Assembly (NCBI GenBank): GCA_009702725.1
Contig: WLHM01000048.1
Coordinates: 1 to 8,165 of the forward strand
Origin: Actinomycetota bacterium
GTDB taxonomy: Bacteria > Actinomycetota > Actinomycetes > S36-B12
DNA length: 8,165 bases
Reading direction: 5' to 3'
The translations under genes and the position numbers were made by a program. Every line of letters starts with the position of its first letter. Within the stretch, counting starts at the first letter, position 1. Shown here one piece after another: positions 1 to 5,938 of the stretch. The notes beneath the pieces are model-generated. The model was not told the origin of the DNA. It did no database searches and saw only the letters and a program-made list of their open reading frames with translations.

Positions 1-1699
1 AGTCATTGGGCAAGATCGCGAACTTCTTGATGGCTTCGGCGTGCGAAACCGCCTTGTTCCCTTCGTCAATTGCCGCCTGGACTGCGGCATTGAGATCGAC
101 ATCGTTTGCTAGGTCCGCAACGGTCGCCGAATCTGGTTTACCCGCCTGCTTGCACCACGCCGGAAAGGCTTCGGGGTCAATGGTGATAAGTGCCGCAATA
201 AACGGTTGGGCATCGCCCACCACCATGCACTGAGAGACCAGCCAGTTGGCGCGAATTCGATCCTCGAGTACCGCTGGTGCCACATTCTTGCCGCCCGCGG
301 TGACAATTAACTCCTTCTTGCGCCCGGTGATTCGGACGAATCCTTTGTCATCAATTTCACCGATATCGCCGGAGTGGAACCAGCCGTCCGGATCGAGCGC
401 TTCGGCGGTTGCCGCCTCGTTGTTCCAGTAGCCCAGGAATACTTGAGCGCCAGCAAGCATCAATTCACCATCCTCAGCAACTTTCACACTCGCCCCAGGC
501 AGTGGCTGTCCGACGCTGCCGATTCGCAGCGCATGGGGGCGGTTGACAGTGGTAGCAGCACTGGTTTCGGTTAGGCCGTAACCCTCCAAAATTGTGACAT
601 CTATCCCGCGGAAGAAGTGGCCCAGACGTGAGCCCAAAGGTGCGCCACCTGAAACTGCCCACTTCATCTTGCCGCCCATCGCCGCCCGCAATTTCTTATA
701 CACCAAGCGGTCAAAAACAGCATGCTTTAGTTTTAGGATTAGGCTAGGCCCACCATCATCAAGGGCTTTGCTGTAGTCGATTGCGACTTGACTCGCGGTG
801 TCGAAAATGTGCCCCTTACCGGCGGCAACTGCTTTTTGCTGCGAGGAGTTATAGATCTTTTCGAAGACTCGGGGCACCGCGAGAAAGAAGGTTGGCTGGA
901 AAGTCTGCAGATTTGGCAGTAGCTCTTTGATATCTGCGGTGTGACCAAGGCGCACCCGAGCGCGCACGCAGCCCAATTGAATTAGTCTTCCGAAGACGTG
1001 TGCGACCGGCAAAAAAAGCAGGGTCGCGGACCCTTCAGCTAAGAAAACCTCGTCCATGCCTTGTACGACATTGTCTACTTCGAACATCAAGTTACTGTGT
1101 GTGAGCATGCAGCCCTTGGGCCTGCCGGTGGTTCCCGAGGTGTAAATGATGGTTGCAATTGCGGCCGGGTTTAGTGTTGCGCGGCGAGATTCGAGTTCTT
1201 CATCGCTCACCCCGCTACCTGCTGACTTCAACGCGTCAATAATGCCGTCATCGAAGACCCACATACGTGTGACTTCGGGGACGTCAACCGCAACCTGATC
1301 AAATACCGCCTTGTGCTTTCGCGTCTCAAGGAATATCGCGACCGAGCCAGAGTCGCTGAGGATCCACTGCACCTGCTCGGCCGATGAAGTCTCGTAGATG
1401 GGCACACTAACCGCGCCGGCGTACCAAACCGCGTAATCGACCAGCGCCCACTCATAGCGGGTGCGCGACATAATCCCAATTCGCTGGCCAGGCTCCACCC
1501 CATTGGCGATGATGCCTTTTGCAATTGCCCGGACTTCATCATCGAATTGCTTTGCGGTGATACCCACCCAAGCGGCACCGCGCGGCACCGAGAAGACGAC
1601 TCGATCCGGTACTTGCTTGGCATTCTCGCTGACGTGGTCGACCAAGCTTCCTGCGGTGGGAGCCGGGACGAGTACTGGAACGGTGAATTCCTTAAGCAC
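1..1699 (-). CDS. Long-chain fatty-acid--CoA ligase (FadD15-like AMP-forming synthetase), 3' end cut by window edge
   Basis: Activates long-chain fatty acids to acyl-CoA through an acyl-adenylate, at the cytoplasmic face of the membrane. About 566 codons are visible. The frame is open from a GTG at 1699 to the window edge with no frameshift, translated by hand from the minus strand. Visible motifs are the AMP-binding P-loop YTSGTTGRPKG (residues about 186-196), GYGLTET (373-379), GWFHSGD (ending about 445) and GRKKELIVTAGGKN (from about 459). The last residues read AIKKFAILPND, so only about the final 30 residues are missing, including the usual C-terminal catalytic lysine of the family. The GTG start follows an AAGGAG ribosome site by 7 bases. 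Family knowledge links it to FadD15/Rv2187 and to Streptomyces homologues beside glkA. It is divergent from the SRPBCC gene. The enzyme class is very likely; the exact substrate is unknown. Confidence 0.96.
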   Translation of the reverse strand, partial: MLKEFTVPVLVPAPTAGSLVDHVSENAKQVPDRVVFSVPRGAAWVGITAKQFDDEVRAIAKGIIANGVEPGQRIGIMSRTRYEWALVDYAVWYAGAVSVPIYETSSAEQVQWILSDSGSVAIFLETRKHKAVFDQVAVDVPEVTRMWVFDDGIIDALKSAGSGVSDEELESRRATLNPAAIATIIYTSGTTGRPKGCMLTHSNLMFEVDNVVQGMDEVFLAEGSATLLFLPVAHVFGRLIQLGCVRARVRLGHTADIKELLPNLQTFQPTFFLAVPRVFEKIYNSSQQKAVAAGKGHIFDTASQVAIDYSKALDDGGPSLILKLKHAVFDRLVYKKLRAAMGGKMKWAVSGGAPLGSRLGHFFRGIDVTILEGYGLTETSAATTVNRPHALRIGSVGQPLPGASVKVAEDGELMLAGAQVFLGYWNNEAATAEALDPDGWFHSGDIGEIDDKGFVRITGRKKELIVTAGGKNVAPAVLEDRIRANWLVSQCMVVGDAQPFIAALITIDPEAFPAWCKQAGKPDSATVADLANDVDLNAAVQAAIDEGNKAVSHAEAIKKFAILPND

Positions 1700-1706
1700 G
1701 GTGGTG

Positions 1707-1712
1707 CTCCTT
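1707..1712 (-). promoter_or_regulatory. Ribosome binding site AAGGAG of the acyl-CoA ligase gene
   Basis: On the minus strand AAGGAG ends 7 bases before the GTG at 1699. This strong Shine-Dalgarno site fixes the non-ATG start and supports the N-terminus VLKEFTVPVL (initiator read as Met). Confidence 0.85.
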
Positions 1713-1751
1713 CTTTAAGTCGCAGGACGGGCAATTCCTTAGCCGTAGCGA

Positions 1752-1781
1752 TTACCGTAACCCAACTTCGAAACATAGGCT
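1752..1781 (+). promoter_or_regulatory. Possible promoter of the plus-strand gene run
   Basis: Within the divergent gap (1700-1846) the best plus-strand candidate is TTACCG (1752-1757), an 18-base spacer, then TAGGCT (1776-1781). The -10 element fits the actinobacterial TANNNT pattern and is the same hexamer found just before the glucokinase start. Transcription would begin near 1788, leaving about 59 bases before the preferred ATG at 1847. I see no convincing promoter for the opposite gene in the same gap. The call rests on pattern only. Confidence 0.35.
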
Positions 1782-1846
1782 AGGGCAATAGTGATGCTTT
1801 TTACCCTATGAGATGGCGCAACCCTTGGCATGGCATTCTCTGGCCC

Positions 1847-2215
1847 ATGACCAGCCTTGATCTCGTCGACGAGACCTATTTGGTTGCTGATCGGCAGCTA
1901 CTAGCCACGGTGGTTGCCGACCGAGCCAGGTGGAATGAGTGGTGGCCAGACTTGACCTTGACGGTTTTCATGGACCGGGGGGTCGACGGCATTAGATGGT
2001 CAATCTCGGGAACTTTGGTCGGCTCAAGTGAAATCTGGCTAGAGCCGGTCGGTGATGGGGTGCTGTTGCACTATTACCTGCGCGCGGAACCAGCCCTGCG
2101 TGGCCGGCGCAAAATTGAGAAATTAAGAAGCCGCCATGCCATGGCGTGGAAACGCTCCGTTTGGGCGCTTAAGGATGAACTCGAAGGCGATAGGCGTCCG
2201 GGTGATCCGCGATGA
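1847..2215 (+). CDS. Small SRPBCC (START-fold) family protein, first gene of the run
   Basis: A 122-residue cytoplasmic protein. The N-terminal DLVDETYLVADRQLLATVVA followed by RWNEWWPDL is the typical opening of polyketide-cyclase/START-like (SRPBCC) domains: a first beta strand, a helix, then a Trp-rich W-x-x-WWP turn at residues 29-34. Alternating strands follow, then a basic C-terminal helix (RGRRKIEKLRSRHAMAWKRSVWALK). The fold forms a hydrophobic cavity, so a lipid or similar ligand is plausible, but none can be read from the sequence. An in-frame ATG at 1808 would add 13 residues (MRWRNPWHGILWP). I prefer 1847 because the domain starts there, but neither ATG has a clear ribosome site. 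The stop overlaps the next gene's start as ATGA, so translation is probably coupled. It resembles the actinobacterial Rv2186c-neighbourhood proteins in context; that link is inference. Confidence 0.8.
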   Translation: MTSLDLVDETYLVADRQLLATVVADRARWNEWWPDLTLTVFMDRGVDGIRWSISGTLVGSSEIWLEPVGDGVLLHYYLRAEPALRGRRKIEKLRSRHAMAWKRSVWALKDELEGDRRPGDPR

Positions 2216-2991
2216 AAGTGCATATCGTCTCTGACGTCCACGGTGCCAGCGATGCTCTGGCGCGCGCGGCTGACGGCTCAGACCTATTCGTCTGCTTGGG
2301 CGATTTAATCCTCTTCTTGGACTACGACGACCCAACTAGGGGTATCTACGCGGATCTTTTTGGGCCTGATCACACGCGGGCCTACATCGAGGCGCGCACG
2401 GCAAATCGATTCGATGAGGCACGTGAGCTCAGTGCTGCTGCTTGGCGCGGCCGAGGCGTGGTCGACCACGCAGATCGTTGGGCCTCACTTGAGGTGATGA
2501 TCCGTAAGCAATATGAAGTGCTATTCAAGGCTATGCCAACTCCAGCCTTACTTACCTACGGCAATGTCGATGTTCCAGCTTTGTGGCCAGAGTTCTTAAA
2601 GCCAGAGCACCAGGTGGTTGACGGTGCGACGGTCACCATAAATGGGATTCGAATGGGTTTCGTGGGTGGTGGCCTAGCGAGCCCTATGCGCACACCCTAT
2701 GAACTCACCGAAGAGCAGTACGTCGAAAAAATACAAGCATTAGGGCCGGTAGATGTGCTCTTCACCCACATTCCACCGGCGGTGCCACAGTTGACCTATG
2801 ACACGGTGGCGCGGCGTTTCGAGACTGGAAGCCAGGCGACCTTGGATTACTTAAATGAGTTTACTCCGGCTTACCACTTCTTCGGGCATGTGCACCAGCC
2901 ACTTCGGGCGCGCGCTCGAGTCGGTAAAACCGAATGTCTAAATGTGGGGCATTTTCACGGCCGTAAACTTCCGTTTGTGATCGACCTCTAG
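2212..2991 (+). CDS. Metallophosphoesterase (calcineurin-like), class III type
   Basis: A 259-residue cytoplasmic two-metal phosphoesterase. All metal-ligand blocks are in order: D8-x-H10 (SDVHG), G30-D31, G117-N118-V119-D120, H186 in FTHIPP, and G225-H226-V227-H228. The second-shell His of the common GNHD block is Val here, as also occurs in other members of the superfamily. Between blocks two and three (residues about 35-115) lies a long, mostly helical insert with many Arg, Glu and Ala residues, which may form a substrate lid or dimer surface. The substrate is unknown: cyclic nucleotides, nucleotide sugars, lipid phosphates and phosphoproteins are all handled by this superfamily. The start overlaps the upstream stop by ATGA, and the next gene follows after 61 bases. 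Active enzyme is likely because no metal ligand is missing. Confidence 0.9.
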   Translation: MKVHIVSDVHGASDALARAADGSDLFVCLGDLILFLDYDDPTRGIYADLFGPDHTRAYIEARTANRFDEARELSAAAWRGRGVVDHADRWASLEVMIRKQYEVLFKAMPTPALLTYGNVDVPALWPEFLKPEHQVVDGATVTINGIRMGFVGGGLASPMRTPYELTEEQYVEKIQALGPVDVLFTHIPPAVPQLTYDTVARRFETGSQATLDYLNEFTPAYHFFGHVHQPLRARARVGKTECLNVGHFHGRKLPFVIDL

Positions 2992-3040
2992 GCGGGCCTG
3001 GCTAGGTAGTAGCCTTTACTCCAGTCCGGTCGATTGTTTC

Positions 3041-3047
3041 GAGGGAG
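3041..3047 (+). promoter_or_regulatory. Ribosome binding site of the TB16.3-like gene
   Basis: GAGGGAG lies 5 bases before the ATG at 3053. It shows independent translation initiation for this gene, unlike its overlapped neighbours. The 61-base gap upstream also holds a 5-base-pair hairpin (GGCTA/TAGCC, 3000-3014) that is too weak to call a terminator. Confidence 0.8.
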
Positions 3048-3052
3048 TTTGC

Positions 3053-3508
3053 ATGGGCGACAAGACCGAGTCGAGCATCGTCATTGACGCGGCGCCGGCA
3101 GCCATCATGGCGGTAATCGCTGATCTTGCGGCTTATCCGCAGTGGAGTGATGGCATTTCTGCGGTTGAAGTCCTATCGCTTTATGAGGAGGACTCAAGGC
3201 CGGCCGATGCCCGCTTTAGCCTGGCATCGGGCCCGATCAAAGACAACTATGAACTCGAGTACGACTGGGATGACGATAAATCTGTTACTTGGACATTGAC
3301 GAAGGCCGAAATGCTTACCGCCATGGATGGCAGTTACACGTTGACAGAAAATGAGGATGGCACGACCACCGTGCATTATGAACTAGCTGTTGACGTCAAA
3401 ATACCGATGATCGGCATGATAAAGCGAAAAGCCGAACGCGTTATCGTCGACACTGCACTCAAAGGGCTAAAGAAACGTGTCGAATCAAGTTCGTCTGGTT
3501 CTGTTTAG
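3053..3508 (+). CDS. SRPBCC/START-fold protein, TB16.3 (Rv2185c)-like
   Basis: A 151-residue cytoplasmic protein that closely follows the pattern I know for mycobacterial TB16.3: an opening DKTxxxIxIDAxPAxIMxVIAD, a YPQWSDGI turn at residues 28-35, central acidic strands (YDWDDDKSVTWTL), a SYTLTENEDGT hairpin near 94-104, and the C-terminal helix with IPMIGMIKRKAER (residues 117-129) and GLKKRVE. This last block is the family's strongest signature. START-like proteins bind hydrophobic molecules in an inner cavity; no ligand is established for this family as far as I know. The ATG has a good GAGGGAG site. The last 32 bases overlap the ArsA-like gene in another frame, a strong sign that the two products are made together. 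The Ser-rich tail (residues 145-151) falls entirely in the overlap and may be shaped by it. Confidence 0.9.
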   Translation: MGDKTESSIVIDAAPAAIMAVIADLAAYPQWSDGISAVEVLSLYEEDSRPADARFSLASGPIKDNYELEYDWDDDKSVTWTLTKAEMLTAMDGSYTLTENEDGTTTVHYELAVDVKIPMIGMIKRKAERVIVDTALKGLKKRVESSSSGSV

Positions 3509-4646
3509 CGGCAAAGGCGGCGTCGGGAAATCAACCCTTGCGGCCGCGACCGCCGTTCAACTAGCCGACGCTGGCCGCCGTGTGCATTTGGTATCAACCG
3601 ACCCCGCACACTCATGCGGTGATGTACTTGGTGTCGCGATGCAGCCAGGTACCCCAAATGTGATTAATCAGCGACTTTCCGTGACCATTTTGGACGCGCA
3701 CGTACAGCGCACGCGGTCATGGCGCTCCTTGCAGGCCATTGCGGTTGAGTTGCTGACGGAAGCCGGAGTCGATCCAATTCACGCGGCTGAATTGACGGTG
3801 CTTCCGGGTATTGACGAAATACTTTCACTCCTTGCGGTAACAGAATTACTCGATGACCCAGAAATTGACATTGTGATAGTGGATGGCGGCCCAACGGCCG
3901 AAACCGCGAGACTTTTGGCACTGCCCGAAGCTTTAGAGCAGGTACTGGTAGCAGTAATGACGCCGGCGTTCGCGGTGTCACGATCAGCGCGCGGACCCAT
4001 CAATGCCGAGGCTACGGTGCTCACCGCGCTCCAAGAATTGGCTGCGGATTTACGTAGAGTCAAGAAGGCGCTTTCTGGTAGTGCCAGCGTGGTGCGCCTT
4101 GTTGCGACACCTGAAAAAGTTGTGTTGGCTGAGACGCGGCGACATCTTGCTACTTTGACACTGCTCGGTCACCACGTAGATGCAATCTTTGTGAATAGGT
4201 ACCCGTCAAGCAGTGACAACTGGCCACGCAAATGGGCACAGAAGCAACGTAAGCGGGTTCGCAAATTGCGCGGCGACATCACCAAGACTCCGATCATCAC
4301 TGTTCCATTTAAGGCCGCGGAGCCGATTGGCAAGTCCGGGCTGCGGAACCTTCCAGTATCGACTAGGCGCAAGCCTGCTGATGAGTTGTTCACCAGTCGG
4401 GTGCCGGGTGGGGTGTTACCAACAGTTGCGGGCTATGAGTGGCGGATCCCGCTACTAGATCCGGCCGATCAGGAGATAAAAGTTGGCCGGCTTGGTGACA
4501 ACGCAATCATTGTTGTTGGCTCGACCCGGCGGGTATTGGCACTCCCGCCGGTGTTGTGCCGGTGTGTTATGCAAGGTGCGGTAGTTCGCGCTAAGCAGAT
4601 TGTGATTTTATTTGAACCCGATGAGTCACTGTGGCGGCAATCATGA
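3477..4646 (+). CDS. ArsA/Get3-like ATPase with C-terminal HSP20-like domain
   Basis: A 389-residue cytoplasmic P-loop ATPase of the SIMIBI class. Residues 12-20 are the deviant Walker A GKGGVGKST; TDPAHS (41-46) is switch I; VDGGPTAET (135-143) is the switch II region, where canonical ArsA has DTAPTGHT. VNRYP (239-243) fits the base-recognition region. After a basic linker (about 250-310), residues about 322-382 form the small beta-sandwich ArsA/HSP20-like domain, ending LALPPVLCRCV and ILFEPDESLW. There is one ATPase half only, so it would act as a dimer, as Get3 does. I see no arsenite-site cysteine set and no arsenic-resistance neighbours, so arsenite export is unlikely. The start is firm: an in-frame TAA lies at 3468-3470 and GTG at 3477 is the only start before the P-loop. 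It overlaps the TB16.3-like gene by 32 bases and the next gene by 4. It resembles Rv2184c. Confidence 0.9.
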   Translation: MSNQVRLVLFSGKGGVGKSTLAAATAVQLADAGRRVHLVSTDPAHSCGDVLGVAMQPGTPNVINQRLSVTILDAHVQRTRSWRSLQAIAVELLTEAGVDPIHAAELTVLPGIDEILSLLAVTELLDDPEIDIVIVDGGPTAETARLLALPEALEQVLVAVMTPAFAVSRSARGPINAEATVLTALQELAADLRRVKKALSGSASVVRLVATPEKVVLAETRRHLATLTLLGHHVDAIFVNRYPSSSDNWPRKWAQKQRKRVRKLRGDITKTPIITVPFKAAEPIGKSGLRNLPVSTRRKPADELFTSRVPGGVLPTVAGYEWRIPLLDPADQEIKVGRLGDNAIIVVGSTRRVLALPPVLCRCVMQGAVVRAKQIVILFEPDESLWRQS

Positions 4647-4957
4647 GTGATGAGCAGCGGTCCTTTGACCCAAGTGCGATTGCGGGCGGCCTGCAGCAAC
4701 TCTTCACTTGGGCCGCGCAAACCGTGGTTGGCCCGCACAGCGAACACGAAAATGTCGATGAGCACCCCGAGTGCTTGGTGTGTCGAGGCATGAGTGCGAT
4801 GCGAGCCCTTGGCCTCGACGCGCTGGTAAACCAAGCGGCAGATAGCAGTGCCACCGAATGGGATCTAGACACCGTGGTTGATGTAACAAGCCATGAAACA
4901 TTTGTTGGCAACGACGAAGACGTCACTTGGGTGCGAGTGAAACGCAAAGGCCTCTAG
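4643..4957 (+). CDS. Small conserved protein with His/Cys cluster, function unknown
   Basis: A 104-residue soluble protein that I cannot assign to a function. It resembles short actinobacterial proteins that occupy the same position between ArsA-like and glucokinase genes and carry an ExCxxC motif. What can be seen: an N-terminal amphipathic helix (residues 10-28, ending LFTWAAQTVV), then a cluster H32, H35, H41, C44 and C47 (HPECLVCRGM) that could hold a zinc ion, then a helix with SAMRALGLDALVNQ, an acidic middle, and a C-terminal strand VTWVRVKRKGL. There is no signal peptide or membrane segment. The ATG shares ATGA with the ArsA-like stop, so the start at 4643 is preferred over an in-frame GTG at 4631. 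The coupling suggests a partner or regulator of the ATPase, which is inference. Its stop codon forms part of the putative glucokinase promoter. Confidence 0.82.
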   Translation: MSDEQRSFDPSAIAGGLQQLFTWAAQTVVGPHSEHENVDEHPECLVCRGMSAMRALGLDALVNQAADSSATEWDLDTVVDVTSHETFVGNDEDVTWVRVKRKGL

Positions 4958-4966
4958 GCTGAAGAT
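4955..4966 (+). promoter_or_regulatory. Putative leaderless promoter (-10 TAGGCT) of the glucokinase gene
   Basis: TAGGCT (4955-4960) fits the actinobacterial TANNNT -10 element and is followed by exactly 6 bases before the ATG at 4967, so transcription would start on the A of the start codon. No good -35 is visible, and there is no proper ribosome site (GAAG lies only 2 bases from the ATG). The first three bases of the hexamer are the TAG stop of the preceding gene. Confidence 0.5.
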
Positions 4967-5938
4967 ATGACTTTCAGTGTTGGCGTTGATGTTGGTGGAA
5001 CCAAAATCTTGGCGGGCTTGGTAGATGAGTCTGGTGCAATTGTCACCACGGCGCGACGAGAGTCACCGCGCAATGACGCGAATAAGGCTCTTGCGGTGGT
5101 CGCCGAGGTAGTCGCCGAACTAAGTGCGCCGTACCCCGGCGCTGTGGTCGGCGTTGGATTGGGAGTCGCAGGCCCGGTGGATTCGGCAAGGTCCACGGTT
5201 TTCTTTGCCCCGAATCTTGGTTGGTCAAATGTTCCGGCACGGGCCTTGCTGGAGGAAGTTGTTGGTCTCCCGGTTGTGGTCGAGAATGACGGAAATGCAG
5301 CCGCATGGGGCGAGTTCAAGTTTGGTGCTGGCGAAGATATTGATGACTTAACGATGGTGACGGTCGGAACGGGCATCGGCGGCGGCATCATCATTGACGG
5401 AGTGTTGTTACGCGGTGCACATGGTGCGGCCGGCGAGATTGGCCATATGAACGCGATCCCGGACGGATTTCCGTGTGCCTGCGGTCGTAATGGGTGCTGG
5501 GAGCAATACGCGAGCGGTAACGCGCTCGTGCGCGATGCTAGAGCCCTTGCAGCAAGTAGACGCGGTGAGGCTGGCATCCTGCTATCACTCGGTGATGGCA
5601 CTCCGGAGGGGGTCCAGGGTGCGCACTTAACCAAAGCTGCCGAGCTTGGGGATCTAGTAGCCATCGAAGCTTTCAGGGGGGTTGGCACTTGGCTCGGCCG
5701 GGGATTGGCCGATTTAGCCGCGATTTTGGACCCAACGGCCTTTGTTATTGGCGGTGGGGTTTCCGAAGCCGGCGACTTCCTGCTCACTAGCGCCCGTCAG
5801 ACTTTGTCGGACAAACTCAGCGGCAAGAGGCAACGCCCGACACCGGAGATTCGCTTGGCCAGGCTCGGTAATCGCGCCGGACTCATCGGCGCGGCCGACT
5901 TGGCGCGCACCAACTCGCAGTCGCTCCGTGCTAGTTGA
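4967..5938 (+). CDS. glkA: ROK-family glucokinase
   Basis: A 323-residue cytoplasmic kinase that phosphorylates glucose to glucose 6-phosphate using ATP, feeding glycolysis and, in actinobacteria, often taking part in carbon catabolite repression. Domains run N to C: the phosphate-binding DVGGTK (residues 8-13), GVAGPVD (67-72), the catalytic-Asp motif ENDGNAAAWGE (106-116, D108), GTGIGGGIIIDG (134-145), and the ROK signature GAAGEIGHM (153-161) followed by the zinc-site CACGRNGCWEQYASG (C170, C172, C177, with H160). IGGGVSEAG (261-269) closes the C-terminal lobe. Length is normal for the family. No N-terminal helix-turn-helix is present, so it is an enzyme and not a ROK repressor. It follows the small gene by 9 bases and shows its own possible leaderless promoter. 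The C-terminus overlaps the convergent gene by 8 bases. Other sugar specificity within ROK is possible but less likely in this context. Confidence 0.94.
   Translation: MTFSVGVDVGGTKILAGLVDESGAIVTTARRESPRNDANKALAVVAEVVAELSAPYPGAVVGVGLGVAGPVDSARSTVFFAPNLGWSNVPARALLEEVVGLPVVVENDGNAAAWGEFKFGAGEDIDDLTMVTVGTGIGGGIIIDGVLLRGAHGAAGEIGHMNAIPDGFPCACGRNGCWEQYASGNALVRDARALAASRRGEAGILLSLGDGTPEGVQGAHLTKAAELGDLVAIEAFRGVGTWLGRGLADLAAILDPTAFVIGGGVSEAGDFLLTSARQTLSDKLSGKRQRPTPEIRLARLGNRAGLIGAADLARTNSQSLRAS

Noticed and set aside
1228..1776. Long open frame of 182 codons on the minus strand overlapping the acyl-CoA ligase
   Set aside because: It is in a different frame from the continuous acyl-CoA ligase, has low-complexity Ser/Arg-rich content and shows no family motif. 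The ligase frame carries all motifs.
3000..3017. Hairpin GGCTA/TAGCC followed by TTT as a terminator after the phosphoesterase gene
   Set aside because: The stem has only 5 base pairs and the T-run only 3 bases, too weak for an intrinsic terminator. The genes probably remain in one transcript.
3477..4646. Arsenic-resistance ATPase
   Set aside because: There is one ATPase half, no arsenite-binding cysteine set that I can see, and no arsB, arsC, arsD or arsR neighbours. The locus context is lipid-related.
4954..5787. Antisense open frame of 277 codons opposite the glucokinase
   Set aside because: Its Pro/Ser/Ala-rich translation is typical of the shadow of a G+C-rich gene. The plus strand encodes a full ROK kinase with every motif.
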